This document shows, piece by piece, positions 1 to 5,211 of a stretch of DNA of 5,211 nucleotides. The stretch is from JAVBLV01 sp031553195 (GTDB taxonomy: Bacteria > Bacteroidota > Bacteroidia > Bacteroidales > P3). The stretch's first letter is position 1; each line of letters starts with the position of its first letter. A program made the position numbers and the translations under genes. Under the pieces are notes generated by a model, which was not told where the DNA came from, made no database searches, and saw nothing but the letters and a program-made list of their open reading frames with translations. The stretch lies in NCBI GenBank assembly GCA_031553195.1, contig JAVBLV010000028.1, positions 1 through 5,211 of the forward strand, written 5' to 3'.

Positions 1-127
1 CGTTAGCCCGTCAAACGCCATGCGTAGCATACCTTTGCGAGGATTTTCCGTTCAAGCGCAGCCGATAGGCGGAGCGCGTTTAAATCCTCAAGCCGTTTTT
101 GATTCTTTTTGAGGCTTCAAAAAGAAT
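1..127. other. GC-richer, self-complementary segment; possible interspersed repeat or edge of a neighbouring gene
   Basis: No complete gene is present. The first ~100 bases are clearly GC-richer than the spacer that follows. They can fold into a nested structure: 8-bp arms GAGGATTT (39-46) and AAATCCTC (82-89) enclose GCGC (56-59 with 74-77) and GCC-gata-GGC (61-70). A separate perfect 11-bp hairpin follows at 102-127. Two frames stay open to the left edge. On the plus strand, 36 codons from base 2 end in TGA at 110-112. On the minus strand, a frame opens just after a TGA and reads ENPRKGMLRMAFDGLT off the edge. The two frames overlap antisense, so at most one is likely coding. I lean to a repeated intergenic element, but a gene tail cannot be excluded from this fragment. 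Confidence 0.3.
102..127. other. Perfect 11-bp inverted repeat with 4-nt loop
   Basis: Arms ATTCTTTTTGA (102-112) and TCAAAAAGAAT (117-127) are exact reverse complements around the loop GGCT. On neither strand does a U-run follow the stem, so it is not a textbook intrinsic terminator. It lies about 190 bases downstream of the rfbB stop and could still serve as a transcript end or RNA-processing structure for rfbB or for a gene entering from the left. It could also be the end of the structured element next to it. Confidence 0.6.
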
Positions 128-318
128 AGAAAGAAAATATCTTCGCCTATTTTTACACTGATCCATTATTTTGGTTCTCCACCGCAATTCTCCACTGATC
201 CGAAATTTTGAATTTATATTTTGAAAGAAAATAACTCAACCTCAAAGGTTTAATACGAAATGTCAATTAGCAAGGCAACCTTATTTACTTATCTCTCTCT
301 ATTTATTTATTTCTTTTA
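128..318. other. AT-rich spacer downstream of rfbB, no gene seen
   Basis: No open frame worth calling on either strand. A small stem AACCT-caa-AGGTT (238-250), read on the minus strand, is followed by a T-rich stretch and could be a weak terminator for rfbB about 70 bases past its stop. The 289-312 stretch is low-complexity (CT repeats then ATTT repeats). Confidence 0.5.
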
Positions 319-1374
319 CTAACGATTCACGTATTGTTTTTCATAGTATTTCTGGTAATCTCCCGATGTAACGCTGTCGAGCCAATCTTCGTTTTGCAAA
401 TACCAGTCGACCGTTTTTTCCAAACCCTCCTCAAATTGCAAAGAAGGCCTCCACTTCAGGTCTTTTTCAATTTTGGACGAATCGATCGCATACCGTAAAT
501 CATGTCCTGCGCGGTCTTTTACAAAAGTGATTAATCCGGCGGAAGATCCCGCTTCCCGATTCAATTTTTTATCCATGATAGAACAAAGCAAGCGAATCAA
601 GTCAATATTTTTCCATTCATTAATGCCGCCGATATTGTAAGTATCTCCCGTTTTCCCCTCAAAGAAAATTTTTTCGATGGCGCGCGCATGATCAATTACG
701 TAAAGCCAATCGCGTATATTTTCGCCTTTTCCATAAACAGGAATCGGCTTGTTATTTTTAATATTGTGAATAGCCAAAGGGATCAACTTCTCAGGAAATT
801 GATTAGGACCGTAATTATTAGAGCAGTTAGAAATAACGATCGGCAATCCGAAAGTATGGAAATAGGCCCTTGCCAACATATCGGAACTGGCCTTGGAAGC
901 CGAGTAAGGACTGCGTGGCGAATAAGGAGTTGTTTCGGTAAACATTTCGTCGTTATTTTCGAGAGAACCATATACTTCGTCGGTAGAAATATGGTAAAAA
1001 CGTTTCCCATCTGTATTTTCTCCCCATATATGACGGGTGGCATTCAGCAAAACAACAGTTCCCAGGATATTGGTATGGATAAAATCCATCGGATTGGCGA
1101 TGGAACGGTCTACATGCGACTCGGCTGCCAAATGGATGATGCCGTCCGGATTGTATTTTTCGAAAATAGCCCGGATATTTTCCGCATCGCGAATATCGGC
1201 CTTAATGAACTCATAATTAGGTTTATTCTCTATGTCGGAAAGGTTTGCTAAATTTCCGGCATAAGTGAGTTTATCCAGGTTTACAATTTTTATGTCCGGA
1301 TAACTGTTCACAAATAAACGAACCACGTGTGAACCGATAAATCCGGCTCCGCCGGTAATAAGAATGGTTTTCAT
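319..1374 (-). CDS. rfbB: dTDP-glucose 4,6-dehydratase (RmlB/RfbB)
   Basis: Cytoplasmic NAD-dependent enzyme that converts dTDP-glucose to dTDP-4-keto-6-deoxyglucose, the second step of dTDP-L-rhamnose synthesis and the branch point to other deoxysugars for surface glycans. It is an extended short-chain dehydrogenase of 351 aa, the usual family length. The N-terminal NAD fold shows TGGAGFIG (7-14), with D34 in the LDKLTYAGN stretch (33-41). HLAAESHVDRS follows at 81-91. The catalytic region has STDE (130-133; T131, D132, E133) and YSASK (Y157, K161). The sugar-nucleotide side shows SNNYGPNQFPEKLIP (185-199), RDWLYVIDH (221-229), YNIGG (246-250) and DRAGHDLRY (287-295). The ATG at 1374 sits directly before the dinucleotide-binding strand, as expected. 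It has no Shine-Dalgarno, only an A-rich leader, which is normal for Bacteroidota. The gene ends in TAG. It lies 79 bases downstream of pdxJ; no rmlA, rmlC or rmlD is in the window. It appears intact. Confidence 0.97.
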   Translation of the reverse strand: MKTILITGGAGFIGSHVVRLFVNSYPDIKIVNLDKLTYAGNLANLSDIENKPNYEFIKADIRDAENIRAIFEKYNPDGIIHLAAESHVDRSIANPMDFIHTNILGTVVLLNATRHIWGENTDGKRFYHISTDEVYGSLENNDEMFTETTPYSPRSPYSASKASSDMLARAYFHTFGLPIVISNCSNNYGPNQFPEKLIPLAIHNIKNNKPIPVYGKGENIRDWLYVIDHARAIEKIFFEGKTGDTYNIGGINEWKNIDLIRLLCSIMDKKLNREAGSSAGLITFVKDRAGHDLRYAIDSSKIEKDLKWRPSLQFEEGLEKTVDWYLQNEDWLDSVTSGDYQKYYEKQYVNR

Positions 1375-1389
1375 GTGTTTATGTTTTTT

Positions 1390-1410
1390 AGTTGAGAGTT
1401 GAAAGTTGAG
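1390..1410. repeat. Three tandem heptamers between pdxJ and rfbB
   Basis: Three adjacent 7-base units, AGTTGAG, AGTTGAA, AGTTGAG, lie 16 bases upstream of the rfbB start (CTCAACT units when read in the gene direction). They would fall in the leader of rfbB or in the intercistronic part of a pdxJ-rfbB transcript. No TAnnTTTG box is visible on the minus strand between the two genes, so no separate rfbB promoter can be named. Confidence 0.7.
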
Positions 1411-1453
1411 AATGATCTGTAAAAACTATATAATAAGCTATAAACCATAAACT

Positions 1454-2197
1454 TTAAACGTTCGCTCTCCACTCATTTCCTTTCCTTAATTGATTTTTAT
1501 ACATCTGAATCGTATTTTCTAAACCCAGATATAATGCGTCGCATATAAGCGCATGGCCGATGGATACTTCCAATAGATTGGGAATTGTTTCTGCAAAATA
1601 CCGGAGGTTTTCCAAATTCAAGTCGTGCCCGGCATTCAATTCCAACCCTAATTTACCCGCCAATTCCGCCGCTTTTCGATAGGACGTTATGGCTTTTTCC
1701 TTATCCGGATCATATTCGGCGGCATAAGTTTCTGTATATAACTCTATACGGTTTGTTCCGGTTTCGGCCGCGTGTTCAACCATAGATAATACCGGATCCA
1801 CAAAAATAGAGACTCTGATATTTAGACTTTTGAAATGAGCCGTTATTTCTTTTAAAAAATCTTTGTTTCTAATCGTATCCCAACCCGAATTAGACGTAAG
1901 CGCTTCCGGCGCGTCGGGAACCAATGTTACTTGGGCGGGACGAACTTCCGAAACCAGGTCGATGAAATCTTGAGTAGGGTTGCCTTCTATGTTGAATTCT
2001 GTCGTCAGCGCCTTTTTTAAATCATATACATCCTTGTAGCGGATATGCCTTCCGTCCGGACGCGGATGGACGGTAATTCCTTCTGCTCCGAAACGCTCGC
2101 AATCCAAGGCAAATTTAACGATATCAGGTAAATTCCCTCCCCGCGCATTACGTAAAGTAGCGGCCTTGTTTATATTTACGCTTAATTTTGTAATCAT
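1454..2197 (-). CDS. pdxJ: Pyridoxine 5'-phosphate synthase (PdxJ)
   Basis: Catalyses the last ring-closing step of the DXP-dependent vitamin B6 pathway, condensing 1-deoxy-D-xylulose 5-phosphate with 3-amino-2-oxopropyl phosphate to give pyridoxine 5'-phosphate in the cytoplasm. It is a TIM-barrel protein of 247 aa, normal for the family. Visible signatures are VNINKAATLRNARGG (7-21; N8 and R19 in phosphate/substrate binding), ITVHPRPDGRHI (41-52; H44, R46, H51), NIEGNP (69-74; E71 matches the catalytic Glu), SIFVDP (130-135), IELYTETYA (151-159), LNAGHDL (187-193; H191 matches the catalytic His of the E. coli enzyme) and SIGHALI (212-218). NK replaces the DH of the E. coli VNIDH motif; I know this from Bacteroides-type PdxJ, so it is not a defect. 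The ATG at 2197 is chosen because it immediately precedes the first barrel strand and lies close behind a -7 box. It ends in TAA, 79 bases before rfbB. Confidence 0.97.
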   Translation of the reverse strand: MITKLSVNINKAATLRNARGGNLPDIVKFALDCERFGAEGITVHPRPDGRHIRYKDVYDLKKALTTEFNIEGNPTQDFIDLVSEVRPAQVTLVPDAPEALTSNSGWDTIRNKDFLKEITAHFKSLNIRVSIFVDPVLSMVEHAAETGTNRIELYTETYAAEYDPDKEKAITSYRKAAELAGKLGLELNAGHDLNLENLRYFAETIPNLLEVSIGHALICDALYLGLENTIQMYKNQLRKGNEWRANV

Positions 2198-2220
2198 TCG
2201 ATGCTATAGTAATTCTTTTG

Positions 2221-2228
2221 CAAAGATA
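2221..2228 (-). promoter_or_regulatory. Putative pdxJ promoter -7 box (TATCTTTG)
   Basis: Read on the minus strand, TATCTTTG followed by C matches the Bacteroidota -7 consensus TAnnTTTG. It lies 23 bases before the pdxJ ATG, giving a predicted leader of about 15 nt. The -33 region is T-rich but has no clear TTTG at the ideal distance; it falls inside the heptamer tract at 2241-2294. Confidence 0.55.
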
Positions 2229-2240
2229 AGCATAGTAAAT

Positions 2241-2294
2241 GGAAAATAAAAAATGAAAAATGGAGAGTGGAGAGAAGAATGAAGAATAAGAAAT
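2241..2294. repeat. Degenerate heptamer tract (RRARAAT-like), upstream of pdxJ
   Basis: The plus strand is almost pure purine with a T at every seventh base: 2247, 2254, 2261, 2268, then after one 5-base slip 2280, 2287 and 2294. Units include GGAAAAT, GAAAAAT, GGAGAGT and two exact GAAGAAT copies (2274-2287). It overlaps the expected -33 region of the pdxJ promoter and has no coding sense in any frame. Confidence 0.7.
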
Positions 2295-2300
2295 AGCGAA

Positions 2301-2412
2301 CATTCAATTATTCAATCATTCGATCATTCGATCATTCAATCATTCAATCATTCAATCATTCAATCATTCAATCATTCAATCATTCAATCATTCAATCATT
2401 CAATCATTCAAT
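2301..2412. repeat. 14 tandem copies of octamer CATTCAAT
   Basis: An uninterrupted array of 14 units of 8 bases (112 bases). Units 1 and 5-14 are exact CATTCAAT; unit 2 starts with T; units 3 and 4 read CATTCGAT. The variant copies are all at the pdxJ-proximal end and the homogeneous copies at the far end, as expected of recent slippage or expansion at one side. The period is not a multiple of 3, and the minus strand has TGA in every frame, so it is not coding there. It sits about 75-185 bases upstream of the pdxJ -7 box. Confidence 0.95.
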
Positions 2413-3403
2413 TTCTTCTAATGAATGGGTTTAACGGGGTTTTTATCGAAACATTTCTGAATAAGTAATTCTACAAGGGGTAAAATAGATATGTTGTTTT
2501 TTAGTTGATTGAATATTAGATGTGTAAATTTGATTTGGCCATATTAGGCGCGATAAAAAAATTTTGTGTTTATGAGTTTGTATTGTATATATTAAACATG
2601 TATACATTAATTTCATTATATAGCAAAACTTAGTGTTGTATGCTAAAAACGAGATCTTCCGACTTTGCGTCCAACGATAAAATTTGAAATTATTTGTTGG
2701 CTACTCAAAAAAATGACCAAACAAAATGTACGTCGATATTTTTAGACTTTATACTTCGATTATTAATCTTATCAAAAAAGGTTTATTCCGATGAGAACTG
2801 TGTAATTATGTCTACAATATCGCATTTTGCTTCTAAATTCCACACATTATACAAAAAAAGAAAAAGATTACAAAGAAGTTAAAATCTGCATTTTATTGAA
2901 GAAAAGACGATATTTGTACATTTTGGCAGGAAATTTGCTGCAAACTTAATATAGATAGACAAGAATGGTCTATATGTTATCATAATGAGGGGCGAGGAAT
3001 TAAGGATATGAGGCTGATACTTGTTTATATAATCCTTCATTTTGTTATTGACGGTTTTGTAGGGGAAATTTATAAAGTAAAAGATTTCTCGCTTAGCAAA
3101 TATCGTTTTCATTCTGAATGAAGTATGAACAAACGAAGGAAAAGAATCTGTTAATCATTTTGTCAAAAGTGATAAAATGAATTGCGTCTTTTTGTAGATA
3201 TTTCGACTTTAGGTCAAGTTGGAGTGATAAAACTAAAGGGAATTTTTAATCTATTGATTTATAGATAAATATTTTTTTAGCGCATTAATAAAAGGAAGTA
3301 ATATTAAAAAATAAAATATTGACCGGAGGTAAATCCGATTTCCTAATCCGATGAAAAATATATTTTTATCTAAAACTAATGCATTTTGGTTAAACAATAT
3401 TTT
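2413..3403. other. Long AT-rich stretch without a convincing gene
   Basis: About 1 kb of AT-rich sequence between the octamer array and the promoter at 3404. Only short open frames occur (62 codons from a TTG at 2694, 77 codons on the minus strand ending at 2879, and 37 codons at 3008-3121), and I recognise none of them. There is a 10-bp perfect palindrome, ATGTATACAT, at 2598-2607. No tRNA, rRNA or mobile-element ends are evident. It may be decayed sequence or upstream regulatory DNA for the exported-protein gene on the right. Confidence 0.5.
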
Positions 3404-3435
3404 TTTGGTAAATAAGAGAAATGTGATTACCTTTG
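3404..3435 (+). promoter_or_regulatory. Strong Bacteroidota-type promoter (TTTG-N20-TACCTTTG)
   Basis: TTTG at 3404-3407 and TACCTTTG at 3428-3435 (followed by C) are separated by 20 bases. This matches the sigma-ABfr arrangement (-33 TTTG, -7 TAnnTTTG, spacer roughly 19-21). The predicted start is near 3442. The next large gene starts at 4003 (or 3973), so transcription from here would give a leader of about 530-560 nt unless a small RNA or the small frame at 3780 is the first product. Confidence 0.65.
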
Positions 3436-3444
3436 CAAATGGTT

Positions 3445-3471
3445 AGGTAGGGAAAATCTGTTCACCTACTT
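3445..3471 (+). other. Hairpin at the predicted 5' end of the leader RNA
   Basis: AGGTAGG (3445-3451) can pair with CCTACTT (3465-3471), seven pairs including one G-U, around a 13-nt loop. It would be almost at the first base of the RNA from the 3404-3435 promoter. Confidence 0.4.
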
Positions 3472-3481
3472 ATGTTAGGTC

Positions 3482-3518
3482 TAAGAATATATTTAAAGTA
3501 TTGAAATATATATTCTTA
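3482..3518 (+). other. Perfect 11-bp inverted repeat in the leader, followed by a T-run
   Basis: TAAGAATATAT (3482-3492) and ATATATTCTTA (3508-3518) are exact reverse complements around a 15-nt loop. A run of five T follows at 3524-3528, five bases beyond the stem. The stem is AU-rich, so it would be a weak terminator at best. It could end a short RNA of about 85 nt from the promoter at 3404-3435, act as an attenuator for the downstream gene, or be a DNA site. Confidence 0.5.
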
Positions 3519-3651
3519 CGAGGTTTTTAGAAGTTTTGATTTGATGTGTAAAGTCATATGAAAAGTGTGTGATTCTGGCAGTTAAAAGTGTTTTTAGACG
3601 AATAAAAAGCATTTTTAACATATTTTTCGGAACCCTTTGCAGTATTTTCTC

Positions 3652-3679
3652 GTTGAATTTATCAACATCGCTTTGTTGA
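3652..3679 (+). other. Mutually exclusive short stems in the leader
   Basis: TCAAC (3662-3666) can pair with GTTGA on its left (3652-3656, 5-nt loop) or with GTTGA on its right (3675-3679, 8-nt loop), but not both. Five-pair stems are weak and may be chance in AT-rich sequence; noted because they lie in the long leader of the exported-protein gene. Confidence 0.25.
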
Positions 3680-3720
3680 AAACATTTTGGAGCAAGGCAA
3701 AAAGAGAAAGGAATAGTGTT

Positions 3721-3741
3721 TAAATTTGTTCTGTAACAGAA
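3721..3741 (+). promoter_or_regulatory. Second -7-like box abutting a perfect palindrome
   Basis: TAAATTTG (3721-3728, followed by T) fits TAnnTTTG but lacks a -33 TTTG at proper distance. It is immediately followed by TTCTGT-A-ACAGAA (3729-3741), a perfect 6-bp dyad centred about where transcription would begin. The arrangement resembles an operator at a start site. As RNA, the same bases form a 5-bp stem with a 3-nt loop. The absence of a -33 element is the main doubt. Confidence 0.3.
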
Positions 3742-3779
3742 TCCCTGATTAAAAAAAGAAACAAGATATTATTTATTAT

Positions 3780-3911
3780 ATGGAACTGTTAGTATTAGAA
3801 ACCCGTAAAAGATTTTTCCGTTTGGCCAGGGCTTCCATTGCCCGGGGCGACGATTTGGCAATACAGATAACTTGTAATATACAGTATGTCTTGCTAAATG
3901 ATACTTCTTGA
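3780..3911 (+). CDS. Possible small protein, 43 codons, or structured leader segment
   Basis: ATG at 3780, TGA at 3909-3911. The predicted product is MELLVLETRKRFFRLARASI followed by a GDD-containing stretch and ending LLNDTS. It has a basic middle (RKRFFRLARASIAR) and no signal peptide or clear membrane segment; I recognise no family. The segment stands out because 3815-3865 is much GC-richer than its surroundings. The same bases hold competing stems: GGGC (3829-3832) with GCCC (3840-3843), or ATTGCC (3837-3842) with GGCAAT (3857-3862). It could be a translated upstream frame that regulates the gene at 4003, a relic of another element, or non-coding RNA structure. It ends 91 bases before the ATG at 4003, with no Shine-Dalgarno before its own start. 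Confidence 0.3.
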   Translation: MELLVLETRKRFFRLARASIARGDDLAIQITCNIQYVLLNDTS

Positions 3912-4002
3912 GAATAAGAACAATAATTTACAAGACAAATGAAAATCAAAGTTCAAAAAACAAATCAATAAAATGAATTTACTAATTAAAACAAAAAAGA
4001 AA

Positions 4003-5211
4003 ATGAAGAAACATATCTTTTTCTTGATGGCGTTCGTCATGATTTTGCTGTCTTCGGGCTTGAAGGCGCAGAACGGGACGGACACAACTTGCGCGTACGA
4101 TCCTAGTCCCGCGGCTCCGGCTACTTCAGGACAACGGTCGTATAGTTATTTCGGATCTCTTCCGGTAGGCGCTGTTTCGCAAGAGTGGAGTATTTCTCCT
4201 TCTACGGCCGGCGAAATTGTCGGCAGTTCGACGCTAACTACCGTTACCGTTAGATGGTTTACCTCAGGAAGCGTTACCTGCACCGTTTATGCAGCGCCGA
4301 CTTACGTCGATCCGAGTCCTGTTCCCGGGGATGAATATTACGTGGAGAATCCCATCACCTCCCAAACTACCAACGTTACGGTAATTGATTTACCTACGTT
4401 CCAATTTATGACGGGAACCCAGACAAGTCTGACTTCTCATACATGGATGCTGAACTTATGTAACATGGGGACTTCTTATTTCCCGATTCCTTTTCAAGTA
4501 ACCGGAAGACCCGACTGGCGTATCGGTTATACCGTAATTGCGCCTGATGGTACTACAAGAAACATTACTCTTGAAAATGTACACCAAACCAATTGGGTTT
4601 TGGACACCGTTCCTGCTGGAAATTCGGGAACCTATAAATATATTGTAACCTACATTACCGATAATACGATGAGGGGCTGTACCAAACAGTACCAAGATAC
4701 GCTTATTGTTAACAGAAACTTAAGCCCTGCGGTTGCGTGGGTAGATACAAAAGATACTTGCTTCGGCGCTCAGATTCCTGTAAAAGTGAAATTGTTGAGA
4801 GGAACATATAATGATCTTTTTGCTCCTCAAGGCAAAATGACTTATACAAGCACATATTTGACGCCTGGCCCTACTCCTACCAACCAAACTCTTGATATTC
4901 CTACAGATAAAGTAGCAGGCGATACCTTATTACTAGGTTATGTTCCTGCTGACCAACCTTATACGGTTACCTTGCTAAATATTCAGGATAACTACTGCGA
5001 TTCTAACATTAATATGCCTCGTATTTTCTCTCCTCGCGAATTGCCTGTTCCGGCAAGTTTGTCGATAGATCAAACCAGTATCTGCGAAAGAAGTTACGCT
5101 AATCTTACGGTTAGCATTAAAGACCCCAGCATTACGCGTCCGGGTTTTATTGCTTCCCAAGGACCTTGGAAAGTGATCGTAGTAAGAAGAAACTCCTTAA
5201 ATACTCTGATT
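4003..5211 (+). CDS. Secreted multi-domain protein with PKD/Ig-like repeats, 3' end beyond window
   Basis: The frame is open from the ATG to the last base (403 codons, no stop). Residues 1-22 are a signal peptide: MKK, a hydrophobic core (4-20), then LKA before Q23. Residues ~31-100 form a PKD-like module (EWSISPSTAG 61-70, VTVRW 81-85, C93). Three Ig-like modules follow, opening at C153 (IPFQVTG... IGYTVIAPDG), C253 (PVKVKLL) and C361 (ANLTVSI... GPWKVIVV). The first two close with a Y-x-V-T...D-N...C pattern at C226 and C332. Module spacing is about 100-108 residues. Such architectures in Bacteroidota belong to large surface or type IX-secreted proteins; adhesion or extracellular binding is inferred only. 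An in-frame ATG at 3973 would add MNLLIKTKKK; I prefer 4003 for its compact signal peptide. Neither start has a Shine-Dalgarno. The likely promoter is at 3404-3435. GC content rises sharply from about 4015 onward compared with the AT-rich leader. Confidence 0.9.
   Translation, partial: MKKHIFFLMAFVMILLSSGLKAQNGTDTTCAYDPSPAAPATSGQRSYSYFGSLPVGAVSQEWSISPSTAGEIVGSSTLTTVTVRWFTSGSVTCTVYAAPTYVDPSPVPGDEYYVENPITSQTTNVTVIDLPTFQFMTGTQTSLTSHTWMLNLCNMGTSYFPIPFQVTGRPDWRIGYTVIAPDGTTRNITLENVHQTNWVLDTVPAGNSGTYKYIVTYITDNTMRGCTKQYQDTLIVNRNLSPAVAWVDTKDTCFGAQIPVKVKLLRGTYNDLFAPQGKMTYTSTYLTPGPTPTNQTLDIPTDKVAGDTLLLGYVPADQPYTVTLLNIQDNYCDSNINMPRIFSPRELPVPASLSIDQTSICERSYANLTVSIKDPSITRPGFIASQGPWKVIVVRRNSLNTLI

Noticed and set aside
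102..127. Intrinsic terminator
   Set aside because: The stem is perfect but AU-rich and no U-run follows it on either strand, so I list it only as a hairpin.
156..201. Nine-base direct repeat CACTGATCC (156-164 and 193-201)
   Set aside because: Too short, with no inverted ends or gene between the copies, to claim a target-site duplication.
688..1251. 187-codon open frame on the plus strand
   Set aside because: It is wholly antisense to rfbB, whose full set of catalytic motifs is intact; the peptide resembles no family.
2301..2412. CRISPR array
   Set aside because: Units are 8 bases and directly adjacent with no spacers; this is a simple tandem repeat.
2525..2532. TAAATTTG, a -7-like box on the plus strand
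   Set aside because: Followed by A, the nearest TTG is only 17 bases away, and no gene lies directly downstream.
2694..2882. 62-codon plus-strand frame
   Set aside because: Starts with TTG, is AT-driven in composition, and shows no recognisable motif or start signal.
2879..3112. 77-codon minus-strand frame
   Set aside because: Begins with ATG but is composed of AT-rich codons, overlaps other short frames, and has no promoter at a proper distance; a TAAGTTTG box at 2941-2948 lies inside it and lacks a -33 element.
3008..3121. 37-codon plus-strand frame with hydrophobic start (MRLILVYIIL...)
   Set aside because: An AGGA lies 9 bases ahead and the N-terminus could be a membrane segment, but length and AT-rich context make chance likely; no family recognised.
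4456..4695. 79-codon minus-strand frame (and similar ones at 4975-5160 and 3894-4085)
   Set aside because: Antisense to the exported-protein gene or its leader; that gene has a signal peptide and repeated modules, so these are shadows.

Overview
The window looks like chromosomal DNA from a Bacteroidota (Bacteroidales-like) bacterium. The evidence is as follows. The PdxJ is of the VNINK / ITVHPRPD type that I associate with Bacteroides relatives. There are two good matches to the Bacteroidota sigma-ABfr promoter (-7 box TAnnTTTG). Shine-Dalgarno sequences are absent and start regions are A-rich. The right edge carries a secreted protein with a PKD/Ig-like modular build ('...LKAQ' signal peptide end, WSISP...VTVRW core) typical of the surface and type IX secretion proteins of this phylum. 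The exact genus cannot be told from the sequence alone.

Layout. Positions 1-318 hold no complete gene. The first ~130 bases are GC-richer and strongly self-complementary and may be an interspersed repeat; the rest is AT-rich spacer. Positions 319-1374 (minus) encode RmlB/RfbB, dTDP-glucose 4,6-dehydratase. Positions 1454-2197 (minus) encode PdxJ, pyridoxine 5'-phosphate synthase. pdxJ lies upstream of rfbB in the same orientation with a 79-base gap. pdxJ has its own -7 box at 2221-2228; no comparable box is visible before rfbB, so the two may share a transcript although their pathways (vitamin B6 and surface-sugar nucleotide) are unrelated. Just upstream of the pdxJ promoter is a degenerate heptamer tract (2241-2294), followed by 14 tandem copies of the octamer CATTCAAT (2301-2412).

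Positions 2413-3972 are a long AT-rich stretch without a convincing large gene. Its right half looks regulatory. It has a strong -33/-7 promoter pair at 3404-3435, two successive hairpins at the predicted start of the RNA, a second -7-like box abutting a perfect palindrome (3721-3741), and a GC-rich island at about 3815-3865. The island falls inside a 43-codon open frame (3780-3911). This implies an unusually long leader of about 530-560 nt before the next gene.

Positions 4003-5211 (plus, running off the right edge) encode the first 403 residues of an exported protein. It has a PKD-like module followed by at least three Ig-like modules of roughly 100 residues that share a Cys framework. This frame stays open to the last base. 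It is the most interesting gene here: a large, probably surface-exposed or T9SS-exported adhesin-like protein behind a long structured leader.
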